Source: Trebonia sp036276115 (GTDB taxonomy: Bacteria > Actinomycetota > Actinomycetes > Streptosporangiales > Streptosporangiaceae). Taken from it: a DNA stretch of 64,000 nucleotides. The notes beneath the pieces were generated by a model, which made no database searches, was not told where the DNA came from, and was given only the letters and a program-made list of their open reading frames with translations. The stretch spans positions 1-64,000 of the forward strand of contig DATBEM010000121.1 of the NCBI GenBank assembly GCA_036276115.1, in the 5' to 3' direction. The translations under genes were made by a program, and so were the position numbers. Position 1 is the stretch's first letter, and each line of letters begins with the position of its first letter. Below, in pieces: positions 1-9,353 of this stretch.

Positions 1-1
1 C

Positions 2-1066
2 CTGCACCAGCGGGAGGTCATGCTCCCGCTGTTCCGCGGCCGGATCATGGCGTCCTACTTCGAGGTCATGGAGCGGCACTGCGCCGCGCTGGTCACCCGG
101 CTCGGGGACAGTGGCACGTTCGACCTGCCGCAGGAGATGAACGACCTGGTGCTCGGGGTGATCATGGAGTCGTTCCTCGGGGCTGAGTTCGCCCGGCACA
201 TGCCGCCCCGGGCAGCGGACGACTTCCGTGACCTGATGCGGGGACTGGACCCGGTCACGCCGTCCTGGGTGCCCGCACCGCACCTGGTGCGCGCTCGCCG
301 GGCGCGCGACCGGCTGCGGGCGGCCGTGGTCGCGGTCATCGAGTCCCGGGCCGGCCGGCCCGCGGACCCGCCCGACTTCCTGCAGGGGCTGCTGGCCGCG
401 CGAGCCCTCGACGGGTCGCCGGCCCAGCGGTCGTGGGTGGTGCAGCTGGCCCTCGGGGTGGCGTTCGCCGGGCACGACAGCACCACCGGCCACCTGTCAT
501 GGGCGGTGGTGGACCTGCTCCAGCACCCGGCCGAGCTGGCCCGGGTCCGGGCCGAGCAGCGTGATCACCTGCGGCCGGGCGAGCCGCTGGACCTGGCCAC
601 GATCCACCGCATGGCCGTCTTGGGCGCGGCCCTGCGCGAGACCGCCCGGCTGCACCCGGTCGCGCCGGTCATGCTCCGGCGGGCGATGCGGCCACTGGAG
701 GCCGGCGGCTTCGCCATTCCGGCCGGGGCGGACGTCTTCGTCGCCCCGGCCGTCAGCCACCGGCTGCCGGCGCTGTTCGATGAGCCCGGCCGCTATGTTC
801 CCGGCCGGTTCCTGGCCGACCCCGGGCTCGCCGCCCACCTGCACGGGTTCGGCGGCGGCGCGCACCGCTGCCTGGGCGAGCACTTCGCCGGGCTGCTCGC
901 CCACATCGCGGTCACCCGCCTGCTAGAGCACTTTGACCTCACGCTCGCGGACCGTCCGCGGGTGGTGCCGACGCCGGCGTTCAAGGGGGTCCGCTCCCCA
1001 TGCCGCCTGGAGTACCGCCGGCGGGCCGCCCGCCGGGGATCCGGGGGCCCGGGGCCTGCCGCATGA
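2..1066 (+). CDS. Cytochrome P450, 5' end outside window
   Basis: Heme-thiolate monooxygenase, cut by the left edge: the frame is already open at base 2 and about 100 residues of a usual 400-450 are missing. Seen, counting from the ATG at base 20: an I-helix AGHDSTT near residue 150, the ExxR pair as ETAR at 207-210, a PGRF element near 261, and the heme loop FGGGAHRC with ligand Cys284. The gene reads away from the leftward GH31 gene and overlaps a tiny ORF by ATGA. The loop and I-helix resemble bacterial CYP51-like and secondary-metabolite P450s. The substrate cannot be told. It may belong to the polyketide locus, but two glycosidases lie between. Confidence 0.93.
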   Translation: MHQREVMLPLFRGRIMASYFEVMERHCAALVTRLGDSGTFDLPQEMNDLVLGVIMESFLGAEFARHMPPRAADDFRDLMRGLDPVTPSWVPAPHLVRARRARDRLRAAVVAVIESRAGRPADPPDFLQGLLAARALDGSPAQRSWVVQLALGVAFAGHDSTTGHLSWAVVDLLQHPAELARVRAEQRDHLRPGEPLDLATIHRMAVLGAALRETARLHPVAPVMLRRAMRPLEAGGFAIPAGADVFVAPAVSHRLPALFDEPGRYVPGRFLADPGLAAHLHGFGGGAHRCLGEHFAGLLAHIAVTRLLEHFDLTLADRPRVVPTPAFKGVRSPCRLEYRRRAARRGSGGPGPAA

Positions 1067-1149
1067 CGTATACGAAGCGCGGCGAGTGCCGCCCGGGCCT
1101 GCACCTCGCGCTGCGGATCGCCGCCTACTTCGAGGGGCCGCCGAGGTGA
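1063..1149 (+). CDS. Tiny ORF coupled to the P450 stop
   Basis: A 28-codon ORF whose ATG overlaps the P450 stop codon (ATGA). It encodes a short basic peptide ending RIAAYFEGPPR. A different frame stays open beyond it to 1199 and ends STEPFPRRGTAATA, so this may be the frameshifted remnant of a longer downstream gene. No family is recognised. The start overlap is the only support. Confidence 0.25.
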   Translation: MTYTKRGECRPGLHLALRIAAYFEGPPR

Positions 1150-1177
1150 TCTTCTCCACCGAGCCGTTCCCCCGGCG

Positions 1178-1216
1178 GGGCACCGCCGCGACCGCCTGAC
1201 GGCGACGGCGGTGCCC
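1178..1216. terminator. Hairpin between convergent P450 and GH31
   Basis: An 11-bp perfect inverted repeat, GGGCACCGCCG and CGGCGGTGCCC, with a 17-base loop lies between the converging P450 and GH31 genes. There is no T-run, as is usual for high-GC actinomycete terminators. It could serve both strands. Confidence 0.5.
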
Positions 1217-1242
1217 GGCCCGGCGGCGCGCGCCCGGGCCCC

Positions 1243-4200
1243 CTAGGGGAGGGCCCAGCGCTGGTTGGCCGCGCCGTTGCAGTCGTAGATGATGGCCTGG
1301 GTGCCGGAGCCGCCCGACCCGCTGTCGTCCAGGCACTTGCCGGACTGCGGGTTGGCCAGGTCGCCGCCGGGCTGCGGGACCCAGGCCTGCGCGCCGGTCC
1401 CGTTGCAGTCGAACAGGTTCACCACGGTGCCGTTGGCGGTGTTGCCGCCGTTGACGTCCAGGCACTTGCCCAGCACCTGCAGGGTGTTGCCGGACCCGAT
1501 GGTCCACTGCTGGGCGCTCGTGCCGTTGCAGGTGTAGACCTGGATGGGGTTGTAGTTGGCGGTCGAGGCGTTCGCGTCGTCCAGGCACAGGCCCTGGTAG
1601 CCGGTGACCCGGCCGGGCGCCGGGGCGGCGGTGATCGCGACCTTCGCCGCGTTCGACGTGCCGCCGCCGCTGGTGACGGTGGCGGTGGCGGTGCTGCCGG
1701 GGGTCACCGCCCACTGGCCGCCGGTGCCGGACGGCATCGGGACGGTGAACGTGATGGCGCTGTCGCTCCAGCTGCTCACGGTGAAGCTGGCCGAGTCCCC
1801 GGGCGCGCCCCAGTTGGTGCCGTTGTCGCTGAACGTCACGTAGCTGCTGCCCTGGCTGGCCCCGAAGCCGCTGCCGGTGACCGTGACCTGCTGGCCTGCC
1901 CTGGCCGCGGCCGGGGAGGCGAACGTGACGACCGGCGCGGACGGCTCCGCGAGCGTTACCGCGGCCCCGCCGGTGGCGGTGACGGTCGCGCTGGACCCGA
2001 CGGGGACCGCGCCGACCGGCACCGTGACCGCGTGCGCGGCGGTGTCGTAGCTCCAGGCCGAGGCGGCCAGGACCTGGCCGTTGACCGAGACCGAGGCGGG
2101 CTTGGACTCATCGACCAGCTGCACGGTGTAGCTGCGGCTGGCCGGCTCGCCGGGGTAGGAGCCGGCGGCGGCCCCGATGGTGACCGTCGCGGTGCCCGCG
2201 GACGCGTTCTCGGTGTAGGTGACCGGCGTCTGGGTGGACTGCCCGGACTGGTAGCCCAGGCCGGTGCCCGCGTCGTCGTACAAGGAGAACGAGCCGCTGG
2301 CGCCCGCGTGGACCTGGAGGGTGACCGGGGCGGCGCCCGCACTGTCGGCGCTGCCCGAGGCGGGCTGCAGGGGGATGATCCCGCCCGCCTTCACGAAGAC
2401 CGGCATGCGGCTGGTCGGCACGTTGACGGTGGCGGTGGCGGGGCCGGTGAACGTGGCCCCGGTGAAGTAGTCCTGCCAGGTGCCGGGCGGGAACCAGACC
2501 TGGGTGGCGACGCTCGCGCCGGGGGTGGTGACCGGGTCGACCAGCACGTTCGGGCCGAGCAGGTACTCCCCCGGGTTGGCGTAGGCGGCGGCCTGGGACG
2601 GGTAGTCCAGGTACAGCGCCTGGGTCATCGGCAGGCCGGTCGCGTGGGACTGGCTGGCCAGCGTGTACAGGTAGGGCACTAGTTCCTCGCGCAGCTGCAG
2701 GAACTGGTCGCCGACGGCCTGCGTGGCGGCGTCGTAGTCCCACGGCAGGCGGGGGTTCTGGCCGGAGTTGGAGTGCTCGCGCATGACCGGCTGGAAGGTG
2801 CCGAGCTGGAGCCAGCGCAGGTACAGGTCGTCGGGGTCGTTCCCGTTCCCGGCGGAGTTGCCGAGGAAGCTGCCGATGTCGTCGCTGACGTAGGGCTCGC
2901 CGATGCTGCCCGCGTCCTGCGCCAGCTGCGCCTGCGAGGCCAGGGTGTTCCACGTCCCCTGGGTGTCGCCGGTGAAGTCGATCGCCGACCGGTGATCGGC
3001 CCAGGGGCCCGAGGGGTACGACCCGGCCTGCGAGTTCTGGTAGGACGCGCCGATGCGGGACAGGTCGAAGCCGCGCTCCCCGTCGTTCACCATCTGCTGG
3101 GCGATCAGGTAGTTGATCCACGCGTCGGGGGTCACGCCGGGCAGCGAGACGGTGCTGGCGTCGCAGCACCAGTCGAGCCAGGTGTCGGCGACCGCGTTCT
3201 GGGTCGGGTCGGCGGTGGCGAAGTAGGACTCGGCCTGGGCGACGTTGCTCCAGTCCCAGGTCGCCTCGCTGCCGTTGTCGCTCAGCGTGCCGCCCGCGAT
3301 GTCCTGGGCCTGGGAGTACAGCGCGTCGTTGTTGGGGATCGAGGCGTGGACGTTGAGGGCGACCGACAGGCCCTGCGCCTTGGCCCAGGTCTCGAACGCG
3401 GTCGGGTCGGGGAACAGCGACGGGTTCCACTCCCACCCGTCCCAGGTGCTCGGGCTCTTCCAGTCGGTGTCGGCCGACAGGTCATCAAGGGAGACCCCGT
3501 TGGCCGCGAACGCCGGCAGCACGCTGCCCTCGTAGTCCGCCAGCGAGTACGGGTAGTACTGGGAGAACCAGTTGCCGAAGGCCGACTCGGGCAGCAGCGG
3601 GGCCGGGCCGGTCAGCTTGGCCAGGTCGGCCAGGGCGCCCGCGTAGTTCTGGCCGTAGCCGAACAGGTAGCCGTCCTGCGCGTCCCCGGCCGGGCGGCCG
3701 GCGATCCAGCCGCTGGAGGTCCACACCGCGCTCTTGGTGTCATCGAGCAGGTACCAGCCGGACTCGTCCAGCAGGCCCGCCGCCAGCTGCGGGATCGCGG
3801 CGGTGCAGGTGGCGCCGGACTGCCCGCTCGCGCAGGCGGGCGCGGCCGAGTACGAGCCTCCTGCCGAGTCGTAGGAGCGGATGTAGCCGCCCAGTGGCCG
3901 GGCCGGGAGGAACGGGGCGGCGGTCGCGCCGGGGGCGGTGACCGCCACGTCGTCGACATTGACGTTGCAGCTGTCGCTGGCCTGGCAGTCGAGCGCGACC
4001 GAGTTGGTGCCGGCCGCCAGGGTGACCGGGACGGTCACGGTCGACCACGCGTCCCAGCTGGCGGTCGCGGGCAGCGTCACGGTGGTCGTGGTGCCGTTGA
4101 CGACCAGGGCCTCGGTCCGCGGGGCGGGGCCGCCGGCGGCGCCTGCGTAGTTGGAGTAGCGGATGGTCACGCTCGCGCTCCCGGCCGGGGCGCCCAGCAC

Positions 4201-4836
4201 CGACCAGGTCGCGTCGGCCCCGCTGGCGGTCAGCCCGGCGACGAACCCGGGCGGGCTGAGGTAGTTCTGGTGGTCATTGGCGATCGTCGCCCCGCCGCTG
4301 AGCGCGGCCGCGCCCGCCTGGCAGGCCTGCCCGAAGGTGCACTCCCACTGCCAGCCGGGGGCCACGCTGGCCGAGGCGCCGGGCGGGAGGGCGCCGAGCA
4401 GCTGGACCTGGGTGTTGACGGCGCCGAAGGGGCCCGAGCCCACCTGGTACCGCAAGGTCACCGCGCTGGTGGTGATCGTCAGCCAGCCGCCCGACACGCT
4501 GCTGGTGTAGGCGGGAACGGTGAAGTTGCGGTCGAGGATGTCGAAGGTCGGGTCGTTGAGGAAGCTGCCGCTCGGGGAGTACTCCATCCGGATCACCTCG
4601 GGCGTGAGCACCTCGAAGCGGGCGTCGCCGGAGGTCACGATCGCCTTCGACGCCGCCGTCCCGTTAGCCATGTTAATGGCGTTGGACAAGTTGACGGGCG
4701 AGGTGTCGGAGGTCGCGGTCTGCGCGCTGGCAGGGCCGGCGGTGGCGGCCAGCACCACCGCCGCAACCGCGGCGACCAGGGAGAACAGCGCATTCCGCCT
4801 TTTCGCGGAACGCTTTCGAGCGGAGACTGGAGGCAA
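1243..4836 (-). CDS. Secreted GH31 glycosidase with CBM35-like and ricin-type CBM13 modules
   Basis: Extracellular family 31 alpha-glycosidase (alpha-glucosidase or alpha-xylosidase type), 1197 aa. The TTG start at 4836 is chosen over the upstream ATG at 4920 because AAGGAG sits six bases before it. It gives a normal signal peptide: basic SARKRSAKRRN, a hydrophobic stretch, then GPASAQ. An inserted CBM35-like beta-sandwich lies around residues 150-300. The catalytic core shows WLDWCCD as likely nucleophile region and FTGDTQGTW as likely acid/base region. An all-beta distal domain and an IPT/TIG-like domain follow. The C-terminus is a ricin-B (CBM13) trefoil with QQW, QAW and QRW repeats. It lies 122 bp downstream of the GH3 gene on the same strand, which suggests joint polysaccharide breakdown. 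Confidence 0.92.
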   Translation of the reverse strand: MPPVSARKRSAKRRNALFSLVAAVAAVVLAATAGPASAQTATSDTSPVNLSNAINMANGTAASKAIVTSGDARFEVLTPEVIRMEYSPSGSFLNDPTFDILDRNFTVPAYTSSVSGGWLTITTSAVTLRYQVGSGPFGAVNTQVQLLGALPPGASASVAPGWQWECTFGQACQAGAAALSGGATIANDHQNYLSPPGFVAGLTASGADATWSVLGAPAGSASVTIRYSNYAGAAGGPAPRTEALVVNGTTTTVTLPATASWDAWSTVTVPVTLAAGTNSVALDCQASDSCNVNVDDVAVTAPGATAAPFLPARPLGGYIRSYDSAGGSYSAAPACASGQSGATCTAAIPQLAAGLLDESGWYLLDDTKSAVWTSSGWIAGRPAGDAQDGYLFGYGQNYAGALADLAKLTGPAPLLPESAFGNWFSQYYPYSLADYEGSVLPAFAANGVSLDDLSADTDWKSPSTWDGWEWNPSLFPDPTAFETWAKAQGLSVALNVHASIPNNDALYSQAQDIAGGTLSDNGSEATWDWSNVAQAESYFATADPTQNAVADTWLDWCCDASTVSLPGVTPDAWINYLIAQQMVNDGERGFDLSRIGASYQNSQAGSYPSGPWADHRSAIDFTGDTQGTWNTLASQAQLAQDAGSIGEPYVSDDIGSFLGNSAGNGNDPDDLYLRWLQLGTFQPVMREHSNSGQNPRLPWDYDAATQAVGDQFLQLREELVPYLYTLASQSHATGLPMTQALYLDYPSQAAAYANPGEYLLGPNVLVDPVTTPGASVATQVWFPPGTWQDYFTGATFTGPATATVNVPTSRMPVFVKAGGIIPLQPASGSADSAGAAPVTLQVHAGASGSFSLYDDAGTGLGYQSGQSTQTPVTYTENASAGTATVTIGAAAGSYPGEPASRSYTVQLVDESKPASVSVNGQVLAASAWSYDTAAHAVTVPVGAVPVGSSATVTATGGAAVTLAEPSAPVVTFASPAAARAGQQVTVTGSGFGASQGSSYVTFSDNGTNWGAPGDSASFTVSSWSDSAITFTVPMPSGTGGQWAVTPGSTATATVTSGGGTSNAAKVAITAAPAPGRVTGYQGLCLDDANASTANYNPIQVYTCNGTSAQQWTIGSGNTLQVLGKCLDVNGGNTANGTVVNLFDCNGTGAQAWVPQPGGDLANPQSGKCLDDSGSGGSGTQAIIYDCNGAANQRWALP

Positions 4837-4891
4837 CGTCGGCTCCTTGCGCCAATGGGCAGGACCACATCTGAGAACGGGATATGACTTC

Positions 4892-4920
4892 CTTGTACGA
4901 AAAGCGCCAAAGACCGTCAA
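4892..4920 (-). promoter_or_regulatory. Candidate promoter of the GH31 gene
   Basis: On the minus strand TTGACG (4915-4920), a 17-base spacer and TACAAG (4892-4897) lie upstream of the TTG start at 4836. The -35 is strong and the -10 weak. Confidence 0.4.
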
Positions 4921-4932
4921 GGTGCCCGGCCG

Positions 4933-4947
4933 TTAACATGGAGTTAA
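4933..4947. promoter_or_regulatory. Inverted repeat TTAAC-N5-GTTAA
   Basis: TTAAC, five bases, GTTAA, flanked further out by CCCGG and CCGGG. It sits just after the GH3 stop and just before the GH31 -35. It may be the GH3 terminator stem or a sugar-responsive repressor site for GH31; the sequence does not decide. Confidence 0.35.
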
Positions 4948-4958
4948 TACCGGGCCGG

Positions 4959-7900
4959 CTAGCCGCTGATGCCGATCGCGAACACGTGCAGGGCCGTGAC
5001 CTGGGCGACCTGGCCGCCCGCGGTGACGTTGGGCAAGACCACGTCGGCGACGGTCTTGGCCGGGTCGAGGGGGACGCGTCCGTAGTAGACGTGGACGGTC
5101 TGGGCCTGCTGGGAGCTGTCGGCCCCGTTGTTGAGGTAGGGGGTGCTGGCCGCGATCGTGGTCCCGGCGATGGCGCTGCCGGACCACCAGTCGGCGAACC
5201 CGAGCGCGAACGAGGCGGTGGTGCCGTCGGTGTAGACGATCGTGCCGGTCCCCGAGCCGGTGCCGTTGTTGGACGCGCCGAGGAAGGCCAGCGTGGTGCC
5301 CGAGCCGCTGACCGGGACGGCCTGGCCGCCGCAGACGATGCTGTCCGGCACGTTCGCCCCCGGCCAGGTGAAGGTGGTCCCGCTCGCCGTCGCGGGCTGG
5401 CCCGCGGCGAAGCCGTCGGCCGCCAGCGCCTGGGCGGAGAAGTTCAGCCCGCCGCCGTCGAACGCGCCCGCCGCCGGGGCGTTGTCGTCGCTGATGCCGG
5501 TGTTGTCGTAGGCGGCCGCGACCGACGGGTAGGGCACGTTGGTCTGCCCGAGGCTGAGGTAAGTCCCCTCGCTGGAGGTGGCGCCGAACGTGACCGGGTA
5601 GGCCTGCGGGGGCGCCCCCGCAGGCGGGGTCACCTGCCAGGTGGCGGTGGCCTTGGCGCCGGCCGCGACCCGGGGGAAGGCGACCGGGCCGGTCGCGGTG
5701 GCCGTCCAGCCGGCGGGCACCGTGGCCGACAGGGTGACGCCGGTGACGGCGGCGCGGCCGCCGTTGGTGAACGTGGCGCTCACCGTGGCCGGCTGGCCCG
5801 CCGGGGCGACGGCCGGGGTCACGTTCGCCAGCGTGCCCTGGACGACGAGGACGGTGGTCCCGGTGACGCCGCCAACCGTGACGCTGATCGTCGCGACGCC
5901 GTCCCGGACCGCCCGGACCAGGCCGCGGGCGCTCACGCTGGCGACCGACGGGTCGCTGCTGGCGTACCGGACGTGCGCCGTGGCCAGGTTCAGGTACGAC
6001 TCGTCGTTGTTGACCGCCTCGACGATGCCAGTCGCGGGCGCGTGCGGCTGCTCCAGGGCGGAGTCGGTGTCGGGCGCGATCCACGGGTTTGTGCCGGTGA
6101 GGTCCAGCGTCTGCCCGGCCTGGTAGGTGACCTGGTCCGGCTGGACGGTCACGGACTGGACGGCCGGGGTGATCGCCCCGCGGACGGTGACCGTCCCCGA
6201 GCCGGCCACGGTGGCCGAGTCCGGGCCGACGTTGAACGCCCAGCGGCCATCGTCGACGACCTGCCTGAGTGACTGCTCGTCCCACTCGCTGAGGCTCGCG
6301 ACCTTGACCGCCAGCGAGACGTGCTGGGTCGCGCCCGGTTGCAGGACCGAGGTCCGCTGGAAGCCGGCCAGCTGGTCCTTGGGCAGCTCGACGCCGGCCA
6401 CGGTGAACTGGGGCGAGGCGTAGAGCTGGGCGACGGTCGCGCCGGCCGTGTGGCCGGTGTTGGTGACGTCGAAGCTGACCGTCACCGCCTGGTTGGCGGA
6501 GACTGGCTTCGGCCCCACCTTCACGTGGGAGTACCGGAACGAGGCGTACGACAGCCCGTACCCGAACGGGTAGGTCGGGGTGGTGGTGTCGTACATGTAG
6601 GTGCGGCCGAGCCCGCCGGTCTGGGACGGGGTGAGGCCGTAGTTCGCGATCGGCGGCAGCTGGGCGTCGCTGGCGTACCAGGTGAAGTCCAGGTGCCCGG
6701 CCGGGTCCTGCTGGCCGAACAGGACCTGCGCCAGCGCGGTGCCCTGGCTCTCGCCGTTATAGCCGCTGAAGACGATGGACGGGAAGTCGCCCTGGACGTC
6801 GCTGAGGTCAACCGGGCCGGCCGACTGGATCACCAGCGCCGTCCGGGGGTTGCCGGCCGAGTGGACCGCGCTGATCAGCGAGTCGTAGTTGCCCGGCATG
6901 GCCAGGCTGTCACGGTCGTGGCCCTCGGTGGACACGTTCGTGTCCGTCCCGACGACGACGATCACCAGGCTGGCCGACTTGATGGCGGCCAGGGTGGCGG
7001 CCGGGCAGCTGGCGGGGACGGTGGCGGTGGTGGAGGTCCCGCACGAGTCGTAGGTGACGGTCGCGTCCGGGTTGGCCGCCGTGACGGCCGAGGTGATGCC
7101 CTGCACGGCGCTGACCTGGAGCGAGGGGTCGCCGGAGTAGTCGCCGAGGGTGACGGCGCTCGCCAGGTTGCCGACGATCACCACGCTGGCGAGGGCGGCC
7201 GGGCTGGCTGGCAGCAGCGGCTTCGCGGTGCCGGCGACGTTGCCGTTCTTGAGCAGGACCAGGTCGTTGGCCGCGACCTCCTCGGCCAGTGCCTGGTGGG
7301 CCGGGCTCTGGATCGCGCTCTTGGTGATCTGGGTGTAGGCGACCTGGCCGGGCGGGTCGAACTCGCCGGTCTCGAAGCGCATCGTGAACAGCTGGGTGAG
7401 GTCGCTGTCGAGGACGCCGGCCGACAGCAGGCCGGCGCTGATCGCGTCCTGGATGTTCGTCACCGTCGCCTCGTCGCCGGTGCAGTCGAGCTGGGTCCCC
7501 GCCCGCAGCGAGTACGCCTCGGCCCCGGCGGCGGCCGGGATCGTCGCCCCGGTGGCGTCGTTGGTCCAGATGACCTGGCCGCCCGCCTGCGACGAGGTCC
7601 AGCCGGGGGCCGCCCACGCGTGCCCGCCCGGCGGCTCCTGGAACGCGGTCGCCACCGCGTCGCAGTCAGAGGTGGTGTACCCGTCGAAGCCGTAGGTGCG
7701 CTGCAGGAGCTCGTTGGTGGTGTACGTGTCGGCCGGCGAGGGGGTGCCGTTGATCGCGTTGTAGGACGTCATGATCCCGGCCACGTGCGAGTTCTCCACC
7801 AGGGACTGGAATTGCCGGGTGTAGTAATCGCGGATGTTGGCGTCGGTGGTGTCGGAGCTGCCGGAGGTGCGGTCGGCCTCCTCGTTGTTCAGCGCGAAGT

Positions 7901-8651
7901 GCTTGGCGGTGGCCGCGACCTTCAGGTACGGCGTCTGCGGGGTGCCGCTGAGCGTCTGCCCCTGGTAGCCGTCCACGAAGGCGCCGGCCATCTGGCCCGC
8001 GAGGTAGGGATCCTCGCCGAACGCCTCGTCAGTCCGGCCCCAGCGCGGGTCGCGGTCCATGTTCACCGTTGGCGCCCAGTACGTGAGGCTGCCGTAGTCG
8101 CTCGCGGAGGGGCCGAGGTTGTTCTCCCCGCTGCCGAACAGCGACTTGTCGAGGAACCCGCGCGCCTCGTCGGAGATCGCGCTCGTCTCCTGGTCGACCA
8201 GGGCCGGGTCCCACGACATGGTCGAGGCGAAGTTCACCGGGAAGCTGGTCGCCTGCGCGTCGAGGTCACCCTGGCCGCCGGCCGCCGTGTCCGCGCCGAG
8301 CCGGTTGACGCCGTGCTGGCCCTCGCTCCAGTACGTGTACTGCTGCACCCCGAGCCGCGCGATCGCCGGCGCGTTGTTGGTCGCCAGCTGCCCGACCTTC
8401 TCGCTCAGCGTCATGCAGGACACCAGGTCGGCCGCCCGCTCGGCGAAGGAGTAGGTCGTGATGAGGTAGAGCGGCGCGGCCGTCGACCCGGGCACGGGGC
8501 ACGCCGGCGGCGCCGCCACGGCCGCCCGCGGGGCCGCGTGGGCGACCGGGACGCTGGTGACGAGGCCGAGGGCGCAGGCGGCGATCGCCAGCTTCCCGGC
8601 CGTCACCCCCGCCCGGCGATTCCTGAGCGAGCCGAACCAGGTCCGTGGCAT
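4959..8651 (-). CDS. Secreted multidomain GH3 beta-glycosidase (beta-xylosidase/beta-glucosidase type)
   Basis: Extracellular family 3 glycoside hydrolase, 1230 aa. The ATG at 8651 is chosen because GAAGGAGGG precedes it and a signal peptide follows, ending near VAHAAPRA. The GH3 N-domain carries KHF (Lys250-His251) and the nucleophile Asp329 in TSDCDAV, a form typical of beta-xylosidases. The second alpha/beta domain contains the GTDTNVSTEGHDR region. An Fn3-like domain, a Big-type Ig domain (DPSVASVS), a NEW3-like domain (VPAGWTATATGP) and a C-terminal beta domain seen in actinobacterial hydrolases (FADWWSG) follow. It is about 400 residues longer than simple GH3 enzymes because of these modules. 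The substrate is probably a plant-cell-wall beta-glycan. Confidence 0.92.
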   Translation of the reverse strand: MPRTWFGSLRNRRAGVTAGKLAIAACALGLVTSVPVAHAAPRAAVAAPPACPVPGSTAAPLYLITTYSFAERAADLVSCMTLSEKVGQLATNNAPAIARLGVQQYTYWSEGQHGVNRLGADTAAGGQGDLDAQATSFPVNFASTMSWDPALVDQETSAISDEARGFLDKSLFGSGENNLGPSASDYGSLTYWAPTVNMDRDPRWGRTDEAFGEDPYLAGQMAGAFVDGYQGQTLSGTPQTPYLKVAATAKHFALNNEEADRTSGSSDTTDANIRDYYTRQFQSLVENSHVAGIMTSYNAINGTPSPADTYTTNELLQRTYGFDGYTTSDCDAVATAFQEPPGGHAWAAPGWTSSQAGGQVIWTNDATGATIPAAAGAEAYSLRAGTQLDCTGDEATVTNIQDAISAGLLSAGVLDSDLTQLFTMRFETGEFDPPGQVAYTQITKSAIQSPAHQALAEEVAANDLVLLKNGNVAGTAKPLLPASPAALASVVIVGNLASAVTLGDYSGDPSLQVSAVQGITSAVTAANPDATVTYDSCGTSTTATVPASCPAATLAAIKSASLVIVVVGTDTNVSTEGHDRDSLAMPGNYDSLISAVHSAGNPRTALVIQSAGPVDLSDVQGDFPSIVFSGYNGESQGTALAQVLFGQQDPAGHLDFTWYASDAQLPPIANYGLTPSQTGGLGRTYMYDTTTPTYPFGYGLSYASFRYSHVKVGPKPVSANQAVTVSFDVTNTGHTAGATVAQLYASPQFTVAGVELPKDQLAGFQRTSVLQPGATQHVSLAVKVASLSEWDEQSLRQVVDDGRWAFNVGPDSATVAGSGTVTVRGAITPAVQSVTVQPDQVTYQAGQTLDLTGTNPWIAPDTDSALEQPHAPATGIVEAVNNDESYLNLATAHVRYASSDPSVASVSARGLVRAVRDGVATISVTVGGVTGTTVLVVQGTLANVTPAVAPAGQPATVSATFTNGGRAAVTGVTLSATVPAGWTATATGPVAFPRVAAGAKATATWQVTPPAGAPPQAYPVTFGATSSEGTYLSLGQTNVPYPSVAAAYDNTGISDDNAPAAGAFDGGGLNFSAQALAADGFAAGQPATASGTTFTWPGANVPDSIVCGGQAVPVSGSGTTLAFLGASNNGTGSGTGTIVYTDGTTASFALGFADWWSGSAIAGTTIAASTPYLNNGADSSQQAQTVHVYYGRVPLDPAKTVADVVLPNVTAGGQVAQVTALHVFAIGISG

Positions 8652-8679
8652 CAATGCCCTCCTTCGCGCCGTTGCCCAC

Positions 8680-8715
8680 ACTGTTTCGCCGACTCCAACA
8701 AAGGTCAATACCTTT
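8680..8715 (-). promoter_or_regulatory. GH3 promoter region with inverted repeat
   Basis: AAAGGT, four bases, ACCTTT (8700-8715) forms a perfect inverted repeat that contains a minus-strand TTGACC -35 (8703-8708). A weak AACAGT (8680-8685) lies 17 bases away. An operator overlapping the -35 would fit repression of the glycosidase gene. Confidence 0.4.
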
Positions 8716-8840
8716 TGGTGGATCTTGTGAAATGCGCGGTCTTTGGCGCGATGAATGCAACGAATACCGTCACCTGGGGAAAGGCGCGGCCGGGATTTAA
8801 CGCCACCCGCCTGACCTGCGAATGGCTCCCGGACGCCAGT

Positions 8841-8876
8841 AGCCCCCGGCCGGGGCGCGCGGCCCGGCCGGGGGCT
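8841..8876. terminator. 14-bp GC hairpin after the NTF2-like gene
   Basis: A perfect 14-bp stem, AGCCCCCGGCCGGG and its complement, with an 8-base loop. It lies about 20 bases beyond the stop of the leftward gene at 8897. Confidence 0.6.
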
Positions 8877-8896
8877 GGCAACGAGGGCGGGCCGGC

Positions 8897-9295
8897 CTAG
8901 CGGGCGCCCGGGGCGCCGGGACCGCCGGGCGGGACGGGCGGGTTGCCCAGGCTGATGTGCATGGACACGATCTGCCAGTCCGGGTCCTGCGCGAGCACGA
9001 GGGTGACCCGCAGGGCGCCCTCCACCGGGCGGCCCTGGAACTCGCCTTCCTGCTTCTGGGTCCCGATCACGATCTGGGTGCCGCCGAACGCGCGGGCGGG
9101 CGGGCCGGCCTCGAAGGAGAAGCCACGGTAGCTCAGGCCGCCGCCGAAGCGGGCCTTCCACTGCTCCCGGTCGAGGATGAAGCCGAAGGGCCCGACGGAC
9201 AGGAACTGCGGGTGCAGGAGCGAGTCAAGGCTGGCGGTGTCCCCCGCCAGCTCGGCCTGGGCCCAGGCGCTGATCACGTCGTCAACTGAGGCCAT
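8897..9295 (-). CDS. SnoaL/NTF2-like protein (DUF4440 type)
   Basis: A 132-aa cone-shaped alpha+beta fold of the NTF2-like superfamily, with the usual pattern: an N-terminal helix pair (VISAWAQAELAGD), a short LHPQFL segment, then a curved sheet ending LAQDPDWQIVSMHIS. GGAGAA precedes the ATG. Members include polyketide cyclases, hydroxylases and small isomerases, so the reaction cannot be fixed. It is last in a leftward operon with an F420-type oxidoreductase and a MarR regulator. Confidence 0.75.
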   Translation of the reverse strand: MASVDDVISAWAQAELAGDTASLDSLLHPQFLSVGPFGFILDREQWKARFGGGLSYRGFSFEAGPPARAFGGTQIVIGTQKQEGEFQGRPVEGALRVTLVLAQDPDWQIVSMHISLGNPPVPPGGPGAPGAR

Positions 9296-9353
9296 GATGT
9301 TCTCCTTCCGGTCGTTAGCTGCTACGTCGTCTTGCCGGGGTGCCGCTGGCGGG

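Noticed and set aside
4837..4920. N-terminal extension of GH31 from the ATG at 4920
   Set aside because: The AAGGAG-preceded TTG at 4836 gives a normal signal peptide, and the candidate promoter lies inside the extension.
6321..8900. 859-codon open frame on the plus strand opposite the GH3 gene
   Set aside because: Its translation is Arg/Gly/Val-rich low-complexity sequence with no family motif. It is a shadow caused by third-position GC bias. The same holds for long antisense frames at 2773-4887, 4884-6272, 11898-14390, 17978-19297 and 21702-23351.
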